A program made the translations under genes and the position numbers. Positions 1 to 8,272 of a DNA stretch of 43,053 nt are shown here, piece by piece. The notes beneath the pieces were generated by a model. The model searched no databases. It was not told the origin of the DNA and was given only the letters and a program-made list of their open reading frames with translations. The first letter of the stretch is position 1; the number at the start of each line of letters is the position of its first letter. The stretch is from JAZDOK01 sp043798715 (GTDB taxonomy: Bacteria > Vulcanimicrobiota > JAZDOK01), in assembly GCA_043798715.1 (NCBI GenBank), contig JAZDOK010000094.1:1-43053 (forward strand), given 5' to 3'.

Positions 1-1
1 C

Positions 2-22
2 GACTCACGGCTCAGGGCTCAC
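2..22. repeat. degenerate 7-bp tandem repeat, about 3 units
   Basis: Three successive heptamers read GACTCAC, GGCTCAG, GGCTCAC. The same period, with a different unit, recurs between genes at 31954, 33186 and 34413. It lies outside any gene, downstream of the truncated kinase. Bases 23-94 hold nothing else I recognise. Confidence 0.5.
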
Positions 23-94
23 CACGAACGGAAACGAAGCGAGAAGGATAAAGGAGACGCTTGTTTTTTTCAGGGAATTCGTGACTGGCATAAA

Positions 95-1093
95 TTATTC
101 AATTTCTATTTTCGGACAGCCTGTTGAAATTTCAATCTGCCCTGAAGAGTTGCCGTTGGCGGTTATCAGCAGTGTCCCTCCATCCGGCATGGCCTGGACG
201 GCATTGAGAAGGATGTTTTCGAGAACTTGAGATAGTTGCCCGGGGTCTGCCTGGAGCCGGGGCAGAATATCCTCGGCCTGGACTTTTACCTCGATGTTGG
301 GAGGTACAGGGTTCCTTAACAGCACAGCTTTGAGCAGATCCGCAATTTCGACCTCTCTTTTAACAGGTGGTCTGGGGCGGGCATAGTCCAGAAGGCTGCT
401 GATTATCTTTTCCGAAGTGGCGATTTCTCTTTCAAGGACTTCGAGGATCTCCTTTATATCCGGCGCCGGATCCCTGATGACCATGTTAAGGTAGTATGAG
501 GCATTCTTGATGGCTCCGAGGGGATTGCGAAGTTCGTGTCCCACTCCTCCGGCCAGTTGTCCCAGGACAGCCAGCTTTTCCTGCTTTACCAGTTGGTCGT
601 GTGCCTCCCTGAGTTCCCGGGTGCGCTCATCCACCATTTCCTCAAGCCTTGTTGAATACTCCCGGAGAGCGTCTTCCGCCAGGCGTCTTGCTTTTTTTTC
701 TCTTGCCTCGGCCAGCGCCCGTATCACCACACCTGGAAGTCTTTCAAGCCTTTCCTTCATAACGTAATCCACGGCCCCCGACTTCAGGAGCTCAATCGCG
801 GTTTCCTCGCCGATCGAACCTGATACGCAGATGAAGGGCACATCAGGCGTAAGTTCGATTGCCAGTCTCAGTGATGCGAATGCATTGAAACCTGCCAGCA
901 TAAAGTCAGAGAGGATGATATCGTACCCGCAGCCGGCGAGCCGTGATACGTATTCCTTTTCCGTCGAAATCAAGTCGAAATAGGGAGAATACCCTGCATC
1001 GGCCAGCATCTCGCGTATGAGTTCGGCGTCGCCGGGCGAGTCCTCAAGACAAAGTACTTTCAGTGATATTTTACCGTCGGGAATTTTATCCAT
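95..1093 (-). CDS. hybrid sensor: receiver domain plus histidine kinase, C-terminally truncated
   Basis: Cytoplasmic signalling protein of 332 residues with no membrane segment. Residues 12-125 form a receiver domain with acidic pair E17/D18 and phospho-acceptor D63 (motif LSDFML). A coiled-coil linker follows (about 130-175), then a HisKA dimerisation domain with phospho-accepting H186 in GHELRNP. The ATPase domain begins at about 250 and includes the N box (LENILLNAVQAMPDGG), but the protein stops about 25 residues later. The G1, F and G2 nucleotide-binding boxes are absent, so it probably cannot autophosphorylate. I saw no continuation in the other frames up to the window edge. It lies 4 bases after the response regulator, so the two form one operon. 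The truncation may be linked to the transposase remnant nearby. Family is certain; activity is doubtful. Confidence 0.85.
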   Translation of the reverse strand: MDKIPDGKISLKVLCLEDSPGDAELIREMLADAGYSPYFDLISTEKEYVSRLAGCGYDIILSDFMLAGFNAFASLRLAIELTPDVPFICVSGSIGEETAIELLKSGAVDYVMKERLERLPGVVIRALAEAREKKARRLAEDALREYSTRLEEMVDERTRELREAHDQLVKQEKLAVLGQLAGGVGHELRNPLGAIKNASYYLNMVIRDPAPDIKEILEVLEREIATSEKIISSLLDYARPRPPVKREVEIADLLKAVLLRNPVPPNIEVKVQAEDILPRLQADPGQLSQVLENILLNAVQAMPDGGTLLITANGNSSGQIEISTGCPKIEIE

Positions 1094-1097
1094 GAGG

Positions 1098-1541
1098 TCA
1101 TGACCTTTCCGGAGGCAGTTCGTTTATTACCGCCCAGAACACGCCTACCTCTTTTATCGCTTCAATGAAATGGTTGAAATCAACCGGTTTTACCACGTAG
1201 GCATTTACTCCCAGCTCATAACTCCTTTCCAGGTCAGGTTCCTCCCGGGAGGAGGTCAGCATGACAACCGGAATCATTTTCAGCAAAGGGTCGCTTCTGA
1301 TGGCCCGAAGCGTTTCAATGCCGTCCATTCTAGGCATCTTGATGTCCAGCAAAACTACCGCCGGGTTCCCCTTCCTGCGCTGCTTGTGCTTTCCTTCGAG
1401 GCGCAGGTATTCCATCGCATCCACACCGTCTCTTGCAACGACAACCCGGTTTGCAAGATTGAATTCGCCCAGGGCTTCAATTATCAATTCGACATCCTTG
1501 GGATTGTCCTCCACCAGCAGAATCGTTCTCAGCTCTATCAT
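1098..1541 (-). CDS. single-domain response regulator, Rcp1-like
   Basis: A 147-residue stand-alone receiver with no output domain. The acidic pocket is E11/D12, the phospho-acceptor is D66 in LLDIKMPRMDG, the switch Thr is T96 and the conserved Lys is K118 in VVKPVDF. The sequence resembles the Rcp1 group (motif VEDNPKDVELI), which takes phosphate from phytochrome-type or hybrid kinases. The start is supported by AAAGGAGG just upstream. It is the first gene of a two-gene operon, with the hybrid kinase 4 bases downstream. It probably acts through protein contact rather than DNA binding. Kinase pairing is inferred from adjacency, and the neighbour lacks a complete ATPase domain. Confidence 0.92.
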   Translation of the reverse strand: MIELRTILLVEDNPKDVELIIEALGEFNLANRVVVARDGVDAMEYLRLEGKHKQRRKGNPAVVLLDIKMPRMDGIETLRAIRSDPLLKMIPVVMLTSSREEPDLERSYELGVNAYVVKPVDFNHFIEAIKEVGVFWAVINELPPERS

Positions 1542-1652
1542 GGCTCCTCCTTTGCATTAACCGGTGCATTATCCGAAAGTGAAAAGAAGAACCTCGCTCA
1601 TTTTTCCGTCTCGGACCGTACCCCTTGTTATATACAACCTGAATTTAGAAAT

Positions 1653-1790
1653 TCACGCTGCCTCGGCTAACACCTCCTTTTGCAGAAATTCCATCGGGGA
1701 AAGCATATTTAATGCGCTGTGAGGTCGGTTTCTATTATTGTAATACATACCACTTGTCCAGCCTCCTCATTTGTGTTAGAATTTCAGCAT
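1653..1790 (-). pseudogene. transposase C-terminal remnant (integrase-core IS family), frameshifted
   Basis: Read on the minus strand, the last about 28 codons before the TGA at 1653-1655 encode YNNRNRPHSALNMLSPMEF and LQKEVLAEAA. This is the C-terminal end typical of rve/integrase-core transposases of the IS3 and IS481 families (RPHSAL..L.P.EF). A preceding piece (AEILTQMRRLDKWY) continues the same protein in another frame, so one frameshift sits near 1743. Nothing earlier of the transposase remains: the sequence changes into the start of the DUF2156 gene. No inverted repeats were found. It is a dead fragment. Confidence 0.7.
1754..1782 (+). promoter_or_regulatory. sigma70-type promoter giving a leaderless transcript
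   Basis: TTGTCC (1754-1759), a 17-base spacer, then TAGAAT (1777-1782). The expected start point, 7 bases after the -10, is base 1789, which is the A of the ATG of the next gene. No SD is present. The -35 and most of the spacer lie inside the transposase remnant. Confidence 0.55.
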
Positions 1791-2694
1791 GGTTCCGGCA
1801 TTTCCAGAATTCAAGGACCTTGAACTTTCTGACAGGGAAACACTGGAAGATTGCTTCAGGAAGAATCCCCCACTGATTTCTGAAATGACTTTCACCAACC
1901 TCTTCGGGTGGAGAAAAGTCTGCGGCTATCGGCTCTCCCGTTTTCAGGGAGGCTTGCTGCTCCTGAAGCAGAGTAACGGTATTGATACTTTCCTGCCGCC
2001 GCAGGGCGTTTCGAATCCTCTGGAGGCGGTGGAAGCGTGTTTCGGGTTTCTCCGGGCGGGGAAGAAAACACCCGTCCTGGAAAGGGTTGGCGAGGATTTA
2101 CTTTTGCAGGCGCCCGTCATTCGTGAGCGTTTCGAGGTGCTGGAGGATCAAGACAACGACGACTATGTTTACGAAGTCCAGCAGCTCGTCGATCTTAAAG
2201 GTAAAAAGTTTCATGACAAGAGAAACCGTCTCAACCAGTTCCGGAAGAATTACGCCTATCGCTACCTGCCTCTGACGCAGGAGCTGGTCGAGGCCTGCCT
2301 GACTTTCGAACACGAGTGGTGCGAAGAGAAAAACTGCGACGAGGACGAAGGCCTATATCACGAGAAATGTGCCGTCCTGGAAATGCTCCGGAACTTTGAA
2401 AATCTGAGCGCCGGCGGCGGCCTGATCGAGATAGACGGGGTCGTGGTCGCCCTGACTCTGGGTGAGGTACTCAACGAGGATACTTTCGTGATCCACGTCG
2501 AGAAAGCGAAGGGCAGCCTGGAGGGAATCTATCAGGCCATTCACTGGGAATTTCTGCGACGGGAAGCCATCTCGTGCAGGTTCGTCAACCGCGAGCAGGA
2601 TCTCGGTATCGAGGGACTGCGGCGCTCCAAAGAGTCCTACAATCCCGTGAGGAAGATTAAAAAATACACCCTGAAAGAAAAACAGGACAAATAG
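1789..2694 (+). CDS. DUF2156 / phosphatidylglycerol lysyltransferase C-terminal-like protein
   Basis: A soluble 301-residue protein of the DUF2156 family (GNAT-like fold). The same fold forms the C-terminal catalytic half of lysyl-phosphatidylglycerol synthase (MprF) and resembles FemAB aminoacyl transferases. The signature KGKKFHDKRNRLNQFRKNY is at about 137-155, and the conserved acceptor region (GGGLIEIDGVVVALTLGE) is at about 209-226. It lacks the N-terminal membrane flippase of MprF, so it may modify a soluble or membrane-surface substrate with aminoacyl-tRNA; the substrate is unknown. The start has no SD but fits a leaderless promoter exactly. An imperfect hairpin (2714-2739) after the gene could slow transcription but lacks a clear T-run. 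Confidence 0.82.
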   Translation: MVPAFPEFKDLELSDRETLEDCFRKNPPLISEMTFTNLFGWRKVCGYRLSRFQGGLLLLKQSNGIDTFLPPQGVSNPLEAVEACFGFLRAGKKTPVLERVGEDLLLQAPVIRERFEVLEDQDNDDYVYEVQQLVDLKGKKFHDKRNRLNQFRKNYAYRYLPLTQELVEACLTFEHEWCEEKNCDEDEGLYHEKCAVLEMLRNFENLSAGGGLIEIDGVVVALTLGEVLNEDTFVIHVEKAKGSLEGIYQAIHWEFLRREAISCRFVNREQDLGIEGLRRSKESYNPVRKIKKYTLKEKQDK

Positions 2695-2804
2695 GACAGG
2701 ACGACATAAGCCTGCCGGGATGTAAAACTTCATGCCCGGGTTTGCAAGGTGAGACATATTTGCACTTCGGATTTCAAATAGACAGGGAAAGGATGGCAAA
2801 ATTT

Positions 2805-3995
2805 ATGAAAATCAGATTGCGGAATGCTATATTATTGATCTTGTTTTTTCTGCTTGTTTTTTCAGGCGTCTATGCAGATGAAAAACTGATTTTTTGCGAG
2901 ACCTTGATAAGGCACGGGGACAGGACTCCATATGCCGAAATAAAGAGCACCAAAATTACTTATAAATGGCTGCAGGGAACAGGTGAGCTGACCCCGATCG
3001 GCATGCACCAGGAGTTCATGCTTGGCAGTGAACTTCGCGCAAGATATGTTGGAAAGTTCAAGTTGCTGCCCCCGGTTTATCAGGACAACACCGTGTATGC
3101 TTTATCAACGGATTTTAACAGGACCATAACGAGCGCTGTCTGCCTTCTGGCTGGATTATATCCGCCGGGGACCGGCCCTAGGATAAATAATGACAATCCG
3201 GCATTGCCCTTTGCTTATCAGCCGATTCCCGTTCGCACGATCCCCAACGGCCAGAAAAACATCATAAATCCCACCTCTGAAAATCTTGAAAAGCATGGTC
3301 TTTTGTTGAAAAAATATGCCTATACTCAAAAGGCCTGGCAGGACGAGAATGTGAAATTCTCCGCCGATTACAAACGCTGGAGTAAAATACTGGGGGTAAA
3401 CATCAATTCCCTGGAAGACACCCTGATCCCGGGGGACCACATAAATTGCATGACCATACACAATGTGCCTTATCCCGAGGGCCTGACCGTGGATGATGCA
3501 AAAAAAATTGTCAAAGCCAGGAACCGCGCCGCGGTCATCAGGTATTTTTCCAGGGAAATGACCTGGTTTATGACAGCCGGATTTTTTTCCAGGATGATGG
3601 AGGATTTCAACCAGGCGATGGAGGGAAAACAGCGTTACAAATTCATTCTTTATTCGGGGCATGACGATTCTCTCATTGCAGTCATGAGTTCCCTGAACTC
3701 CCCGCTTGAAGAAAACCCGCCCTATGCCTCGCACATTGATTTTGAACTTTATCAGGATGATTTAAAATACAGGGTAAGGGTGAGATTCAACGGGGAGCCG
3801 GTTTTCTTAACAGGCGACAAAAGCAGGGATTTCTGCACGATCGAAGAGTTTATTAACATAATAAAGCCGTGTATCGAAGCACAGATAAGCTGTGTTGGAA
3901 CGGTTCGCGGGATTTTTGGAATCCTTCCGGTGGAGATGCGACCCTATTTTTTCAACAATTCCGCAATAGCTATCAGGACGGCGATCTTTACGTGA
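2805..3995 (+). CDS. exported histidine acid phosphatase
   Basis: Histidine phosphatase superfamily, branch 2 (acid phosphatase/phytase type), hydrolysing phosphomonoesters outside the cytoplasm. I chose ATG 2805, giving 396 residues, because it opens directly into a signal peptide (MKIRLRNAILLILFFLLVFSG, cleavage near VYA-DE). The TTG 21 codons earlier and the ATG at 2793 add only charged residues, and an AAAGG stretch lies about 12 bases before 2805. The catalytic signature is RHGDRTP at 36-42 with nucleophile H37; the distal HD pair is in YSGHDDSLIAV. Its last 52 bases overlap the convergent lyase gene, and its C-terminus is the antisense of that enzyme's end, so the natural C-terminus may have been altered by the gene junction. 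Substrate unknown. Confidence 0.85.
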   Translation: MKIRLRNAILLILFFLLVFSGVYADEKLIFCETLIRHGDRTPYAEIKSTKITYKWLQGTGELTPIGMHQEFMLGSELRARYVGKFKLLPPVYQDNTVYALSTDFNRTITSAVCLLAGLYPPGTGPRINNDNPALPFAYQPIPVRTIPNGQKNIINPTSENLEKHGLLLKKYAYTQKAWQDENVKFSADYKRWSKILGVNINSLEDTLIPGDHINCMTIHNVPYPEGLTVDDAKKIVKARNRAAVIRYFSREMTWFMTAGFFSRMMEDFNQAMEGKQRYKFILYSGHDDSLIAVMSSLNSPLEENPPYASHIDFELYQDDLKYRVRVRFNGEPVFLTGDKSRDFCTIEEFINIIKPCIEAQISCVGTVRGIFGILPVEMRPYFFNNSAIAIRTAIFT

Positions 3996-5239
3996 TCGGA
4001 AGAAAGCCCTCCCTGGAGATAAGCGGCATAGGGCTCCCTTAGCGGACCGTCCGCTGAAAGTTCGATGGAGGAGCCCTGGATGAAGGTGCCTCCGGCCATG
4101 ACTATGGGATCGCGGTAGCCCGGCAGCCTGGCGGCGGTAGGTACGGCCCGGTGATCCACGGGACCGGCGCTCTGGATGGCGCGGCAGAAGGTCTCCAGTC
4201 TCTCTTTTGAGCCCAGGCGGATTCCCTGGATGATATCCGTCCTTTTGTCATTCCAGCGGGGTGACACATCGAATCCGTTTTTCTCAAGAAGGTAACTGGC
4301 CCAGATGGCCCCCTCCAGCGCCTCCCTGACGATTAGCGGGGAAAGAAAAATTCCCTGGGCCATGACCCGGTTGATTCCGAGGGTGGCTCCCTCCTCTTCG
4401 CCGATTCCGGGCGCGGTTAGATGGCGGGCGGCATTTCCCACCAACTCTTTATTCCCGGCAATGTAGCCGCCGGTGGGACAGATTCCCCCGCCGAGATTTT
4501 TTATGAGAGAGCCGGCGATAACGTCGGCCCCGACTTCCGTCGGCTCAATTTCCTCCACCATCTCGCCGTAGCAGTTATCCACCATGACCATGACATTGGG
4601 CAGAATTTCCCTTATTCTCCTGATCATCATCGAGATTTCCTCGATTGAGAAGGAGGAGCGCCAGTCGTAGCCCCGGGAGCGCTGGATGTAGACCAGGCGG
4701 GTTTCGGGGGACAGGAAGAAGGCCAGGCTTTCAAAATCCATCCTCCCATCCCCGATTAGATCAAGGTGTCGAAAAGTGATGCCCCAGTCTGCCAGGGAGC
4801 CGGGACCGCCTTCTATAACCGGCTGAAGGGTGTCGTAGGGCTTTCCGGTAACGGAGACCCACTCATCGCCCGGCCTTAAGTTTCCGAAGAGCACGGCCGA
4901 GAGGGCGTGGGTCCCCGAGACGATCTGCCACCGGACGAGAGCCGCCTCCGTCCCCATGATTCGTGCCAGGGCGCGATCCAGGGCCTCCCGCCCGGTGTCG
5001 TGGAACCCGTAGCCGGTGCTTCCGGCAAAATGCCCCTCTCCCAGGTTTTCTTCCTGGAAGGCCAGGAGCACCTTGAGCTGGTTGAGCTCCGAGATGCGCC
5101 TGGTCTTCTCCCGGAAGGGGCGAGTCGCCTCATCCGCCTCTTCGGCCTGTTTCAGCAGTTCCGCCCCGATGTCGCAGCGACCCAACAGGGCCTGTTTCGT
5201 ACGTTCAAGCACAACCAAGTCCTCCTGAAAACATGTCAC
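3944..5239 (-). CDS. PLP-dependent lyase of the aluminium-resistance / methionine gamma-lyase-like family
   Basis: A 431-residue fold-type I PLP enzyme of the COG4100/PF06838 family, annotated variously as methionine gamma-lyase-like or aluminium resistance protein. The N-terminal GYGFHDTGREALDRALARI block, the cofactor-stacking region and the Schiff-base lysine K247 (SLIKNLGGGICPTGGY) are all intact, and D221 (VMVDNCYGE) should hold the pyridine nitrogen. The reaction is probably cleavage of a sulphur amino acid, but the family substrate is poorly settled. The start is GTG, overlapping the stop of the upstream vWA gene by 4 bases (GTGA), so translation is probably coupled. The 3' end runs 52 bases into the convergent phosphatase gene. 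Confidence 0.87.
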   Translation of the reverse strand: MTCFQEDLVVLERTKQALLGRCDIGAELLKQAEEADEATRPFREKTRRISELNQLKVLLAFQEENLGEGHFAGSTGYGFHDTGREALDRALARIMGTEAALVRWQIVSGTHALSAVLFGNLRPGDEWVSVTGKPYDTLQPVIEGGPGSLADWGITFRHLDLIGDGRMDFESLAFFLSPETRLVYIQRSRGYDWRSSFSIEEISMMIRRIREILPNVMVMVDNCYGEMVEEIEPTEVGADVIAGSLIKNLGGGICPTGGYIAGNKELVGNAARHLTAPGIGEEEGATLGINRVMAQGIFLSPLIVREALEGAIWASYLLEKNGFDVSPRWNDKRTDIIQGIRLGSKERLETFCRAIQSAGPVDHRAVPTAARLPGYRDPIVMAGGTFIQGSSIELSADGPLREPYAAYLQGGLSSDHVKIAVLIAIAELLKK

Positions 5240-7713
5240 TTGTTAAACGGTTCGATCTTTTTTACACCCTCAAGTCCCGCAAGCTTCAAAAGGTGTTTTA
5301 CGGAGATTCTTCCGGTCAGAATCTTTTCGCTTCCTGAAAAAGTCTCTATTTTAAGTCCCGCCTTGTTGATTTCTTTTAGGAGGTTGGAAGAGACATAATC
5401 GAGCGTCACGATGAGTTTGACCTCCCATTCCCTCACTTGGACATCCTTCAGGATGAGGGTTCCATCCTTCCCTTTCTTCATGACCTTTTCTTCCAGGTTG
5501 ATAAGGGATGGAGCCAGCTTCTCCTCGGGTTTTAAGGGCGGCGGCGATTGCTGCCACATCTCATCTTTTGAAAAAGCCTGCATGGAGTTGGACTTCATGG
5601 CCATGCCCGGGGGGGGGGCCGCCATCGGCATGGGCGCACTCATGAGCATCCTGGAATTTCCGCCGGAAGAGGGGCCGCCGGAACCGTAAGAGCGGGCCTC
5701 CTTTTCCTCGGCGCTCCCAAAGATGCCTTCATAGCTGACCCCGTCGGGAATTTCAACCGGCACGGCCACCGTGCGGGGGACGCCTCCTTCGGTCACGACT
5801 TTTTCCTCGACCGCGACAAACGAGGTGAACTGGGTCATGAGGCGGTACTTGAGGCCCAGCGCCGTGATCTCATTTTTTATCTCCGTATCCGGCTTCCCCC
5901 GCTGGATTCCCGCCAGATCCCGATCCATGAGGTCGTCTATCTTTGTCCGCGCCCAGAGGGAGGCCAGAACATCGTTCCTGTTCTCGATTTCGGGGAAATT
6001 GGCCTTGATTTTCCTGGTCAGGCTTTTCCCGGAAAAAGTGCCGGTGACGCAGATCTCACCCTTCCAATTCCCCTGATAGCGCCCCATGATGACAAGAGGC
6101 TTGCTGCTGAAAAGGTCCGGGATCTGCTTGGGATAGACATCGGAGACCGAAGATTCTCCGAAGTTAAGCGTGATGTCAGTGAGAAGGGGATTGGCAATTC
6201 TCTCGTAAAATTTTTCCGCTACTTCATCACCATGGCGGTTCAAGGTAACGTATTCCACCGCGCCCTTGCCCATCTGTGCCATCTTGTCGAGGAGGTAACG
6301 GTTGGTGCTGTTCCCGACCCCGAAGGAGAAGAGGCGGGCGCCTCCGAGGTTCTTTTTTATGGCGTCAACAATCTGCATGTCGTTTCCCACGTAGCCGTCG
6401 GTCATGAAGCAGACGACCCTGAGTCTCCTGGGATCCTTTTCGGGTGTAAGCGCCGCCATGATGGCTTTCATCATTTCGGTGCCCCCGCCCCCCAGGCGCT
6501 CGGAGAGGAACTTCAGGGCTTTTTCCCGGTTCTCACGCGAGTTGGGCTTAGGCTCGTCGAAGAGTGAAATTACATCATTGGAGAAGGCCAGAAGCTGGAA
6601 TGTGTCGTCTTTGTTCATGTTCTCGATGCAGTACTTCATAGTCTCCTTGGCTTTTTCAATGGGCCATCCCTGCTGGGAGCCGGAGGAGTCAATGACAAAG
6701 ATCATTTCCTTCGGGGAGATCTGATCCTGCTTCGGACGGTCAGGGGGCTGAAGGATGAGAGTGAAAAATCCGCCCTCCTTCTTTGTCGCATGGGTCAGAA
6801 CGGCGTCTTCGATAGTGCTTCCGGCAGTCTCGTACTGGAGGATGAAGTCCTTGTTGGGTATGGTGTCCTCCGGGGAGAGAGTGACCTGGGCTTTGGGCGT
6901 GTCCTCAAAGTGCTTCAGTTCTATTTTGTGGAGGACGGAGCGGATTTTTTTGATGGGAATTCCGGCGTCGAGATTCACCGTGAGCGAGATGTCATGCCCG
7001 GCCCGGGTGCCCGGCAAGGCGACGGGAGGAGTGATTCTGGAGGCGTCGGGAACCTGGTCGGTGTCGGGGGCCCAGCCCGTGCCGCTCTGCCCGCTTGGCT
7101 CTCCCGGAATGTAGCGCGGTCCCACCACCATGGGGAAAACGAATTCGTAAAGTCCGTCTTCATATTTAAGGGTTTCCACGTAGCTGATGACAACCTTGAC
7201 CGATTCCCCGGGCATTATATTAGCCACGGATTGGGTGAATATATTGGGCCGCTCCTGATCGAGAAGCGCGGCCACGTGCCCGGCCCGCTTGGTCGCTTCA
7301 TAGATCTTGCGGGCTTCCTCCTTCTTTTTTATGATGCCGCGGATGGTGCGTTTTCCGACTTTCATCGTCATCTCGTCCACGGCCGCCATCTGGGGCAGCG
7401 GGAAGACGTAGACGGCCTCGATTTTATCTTTCGCCTGGTTGACGAATTCCTGGGTGACCGTGACCCGGGCAATAAAACCGGAAATATCGGCCTGAACGTC
7501 GGTGTGCTTGAGAGGACATTCGGAGACGACTTTTCCGTCGCGATCCACCACCCGGAGCGTCCCCTGGGTGGCCTGTTCAGGCGGGGAAACGGGGGGTCTG
7601 TCTTCCTGTGCCAGGCGGGTTGTTCGGTGGCTTAATTGTCCTCTTGCCGCACCGGCCAGGATCAGGCATAAACCTGCGATTCCCAGGAGCAGAAAAATAA
7701 TTCCCTTCTTCAT
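5236..7713 (-). CDS. exported VIT and von Willebrand factor A domain protein
   Basis: 825 residues. A signal peptide (1-25, MKKGIIFLLLGIAGL...AARG) is followed by a VIT domain (about 50-190; motif ANIMPGESVKVVISYVE). A vWA domain follows at about 333-500 with an intact MIDAS metal site DSSGS (342-346) and a later FMTDGYVGN. A Gly/Ser/Met/Pro-rich linker (about 690-745) leads to a C-terminal alpha/beta domain of about 85 residues that I do not recognise. This is the inter-alpha-trypsin-inhibitor heavy-chain arrangement also found in bacterial surface proteins. It probably binds protein partners in a metal-dependent way outside the cytoplasm. No LPXTG or PEP-CTERM tail is visible. SD GAGGAGG precedes the ATG. 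It overlaps the lyase by 4 bases. Confidence 0.9.
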   Translation of the reverse strand: MKKGIIFLLLGIAGLCLILAGAARGQLSHRTTRLAQEDRPPVSPPEQATQGTLRVVDRDGKVVSECPLKHTDVQADISGFIARVTVTQEFVNQAKDKIEAVYVFPLPQMAAVDEMTMKVGKRTIRGIIKKKEEARKIYEATKRAGHVAALLDQERPNIFTQSVANIMPGESVKVVISYVETLKYEDGLYEFVFPMVVGPRYIPGEPSGQSGTGWAPDTDQVPDASRITPPVALPGTRAGHDISLTVNLDAGIPIKKIRSVLHKIELKHFEDTPKAQVTLSPEDTIPNKDFILQYETAGSTIEDAVLTHATKKEGGFFTLILQPPDRPKQDQISPKEMIFVIDSSGSQQGWPIEKAKETMKYCIENMNKDDTFQLLAFSNDVISLFDEPKPNSRENREKALKFLSERLGGGGTEMMKAIMAALTPEKDPRRLRVVCFMTDGYVGNDMQIVDAIKKNLGGARLFSFGVGNSTNRYLLDKMAQMGKGAVEYVTLNRHGDEVAEKFYERIANPLLTDITLNFGESSVSDVYPKQIPDLFSSKPLVIMGRYQGNWKGEICVTGTFSGKSLTRKIKANFPEIENRNDVLASLWARTKIDDLMDRDLAGIQRGKPDTEIKNEITALGLKYRLMTQFTSFVAVEEKVVTEGGVPRTVAVPVEIPDGVSYEGIFGSAEEKEARSYGSGGPSSGGNSRMLMSAPMPMAAPPPGMAMKSNSMQAFSKDEMWQQSPPPLKPEEKLAPSLINLEEKVMKKGKDGTLILKDVQVREWEVKLIVTLDYVSSNLLKEINKAGLKIETFSGSEKILTGRISVKHLLKLAGLEGVKKIEPFNK

Positions 7714-7807
7714 GGAGCACCTCCTCGAATTTTTTCGTTATCTACAAGGCTTTAGTCGCGGGTGAGGATTTATTTATTCCGGCAGGAGAGAGGGGAGGCG
7801 CAAAAAC

Positions 7808-7843
7808 AAAAAAGCCCCTCATGCCGGGCGTGAGAAGGGCCTT
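7808..7843 (-). terminator. rho-independent terminator after tRNA-Leu
   Basis: On the minus strand an imperfect hairpin (arms AAGGCCC...TCA and TGA.GGGGCTT around CCCGG) is followed by a run of T residues. It begins 7 bases after the tRNA-Leu CCA end and separates the tRNA unit from the VIT-vWA gene. Confidence 0.65.
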
Positions 7844-7850
7844 CATTTTC

Positions 7851-7934
7851 TGGTGCGGAGGGCGGGACTTGAACCCGCACGGCAAAGCCATACGCCCCTC
7901 AAACGTACGCGTATACCAATTCCGCCACCTCCGC
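7851..7934 (-). tRNA. tRNA-Leu (anticodon GAG)
   Basis: 84 bases including an encoded CCA. The acceptor stem GCGGAGG pairs with CCTCCGC, followed by discriminator A. The anticodon stem TACGT/GCGTA encloses loop TTGAGGG, giving anticodon GAG, which reads CUC/CUU leucine codons. A long variable arm typical of tRNA-Leu is present, and the T-loop GGTTCAAGTCC is standard. Confidence 0.96.
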
Positions 7935-7951
7935 AGCTTCGCACAGGTTTC

Positions 7952-7979
7952 ATTATAACAAAAGAGCACCAAAAGTCAA
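7952..7979 (-). promoter_or_regulatory. promoter of tRNA-Leu
   Basis: On the minus strand TTGACT, a 16-base spacer, then a perfect TATAAT. The -10 ends 17 bases before the mature tRNA 5' end, leaving a short leader for RNase P to remove. Confidence 0.75.
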
Positions 7980-8058
7980 GGCAGGAAAACTTCAAAAAAA
8001 GACAGTTAAATGAAATCTGGTTTATATGAACTGGATGCCGGGTGTCGTGCAAAAAATT

Positions 8059-8133
8059 TGGCTCCGCGAGTAGGATTCGAACCTACAACCTACCGGTTAA
8101 CAGCCGGTTGCTCTGCCGTTGAGCTATCGCGGA
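8059..8133 (-). tRNA. tRNA-Asn (anticodon GTT)
   Basis: 75 bases with encoded CCA. Acceptor arm TCCGCGA/TCGCGGA, anticodon stem ACCGG/CCGGT with loop CTGTTAA giving anticodon GTT (Asn), and T-loop GGTTCGAATCC. It lies upstream of tRNA-Leu on the same strand, with an AT-rich gap of 124 bases containing the second promoter. Confidence 0.97.
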
Positions 8134-8148
8134 GCGTCAACAGGCAGG

Positions 8149-8177
8149 ATTATATCATAAAAAAAAACAGAATGCAA
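8149..8177 (-). promoter_or_regulatory. promoter of tRNA-Asn
   Basis: On the minus strand TTGCAT, a 17-base spacer, then TATAAT, with the -10 ending 15 bases before the tRNA 5' end. The spacer contains a run of T residues. Confidence 0.7.
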
Positions 8178-8272
8178 GAGGCGTCGGAAAGGGCGCTTTT
8201 GTTACAGTGCCACAAGGGTTTCTTCAAAAAACTGCAGAATATTGAACGACATTTCAATGATGAGGTGGGACG

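Noticed and set aside
2714..2739. Rho-independent terminator after the DUF2156 gene
   Set aside because: The hairpin is bulged and followed by only three T residues; not strong enough to list as a terminator.
2742..2804. Longer N-terminus of the phosphatase from TTG 2742 or ATG 2793
   Set aside because: It would put charged residues before a clear signal peptide and has no properly spaced SD.
6790..7635. 281-codon plus-strand frame opposite the VIT-vWA gene
   Set aside because: Antisense shadow of a well-supported gene; no family motifs, no SD. The same applies to other long antisense frames (for example 13047-14006, 30887-32383, 33302-34288).
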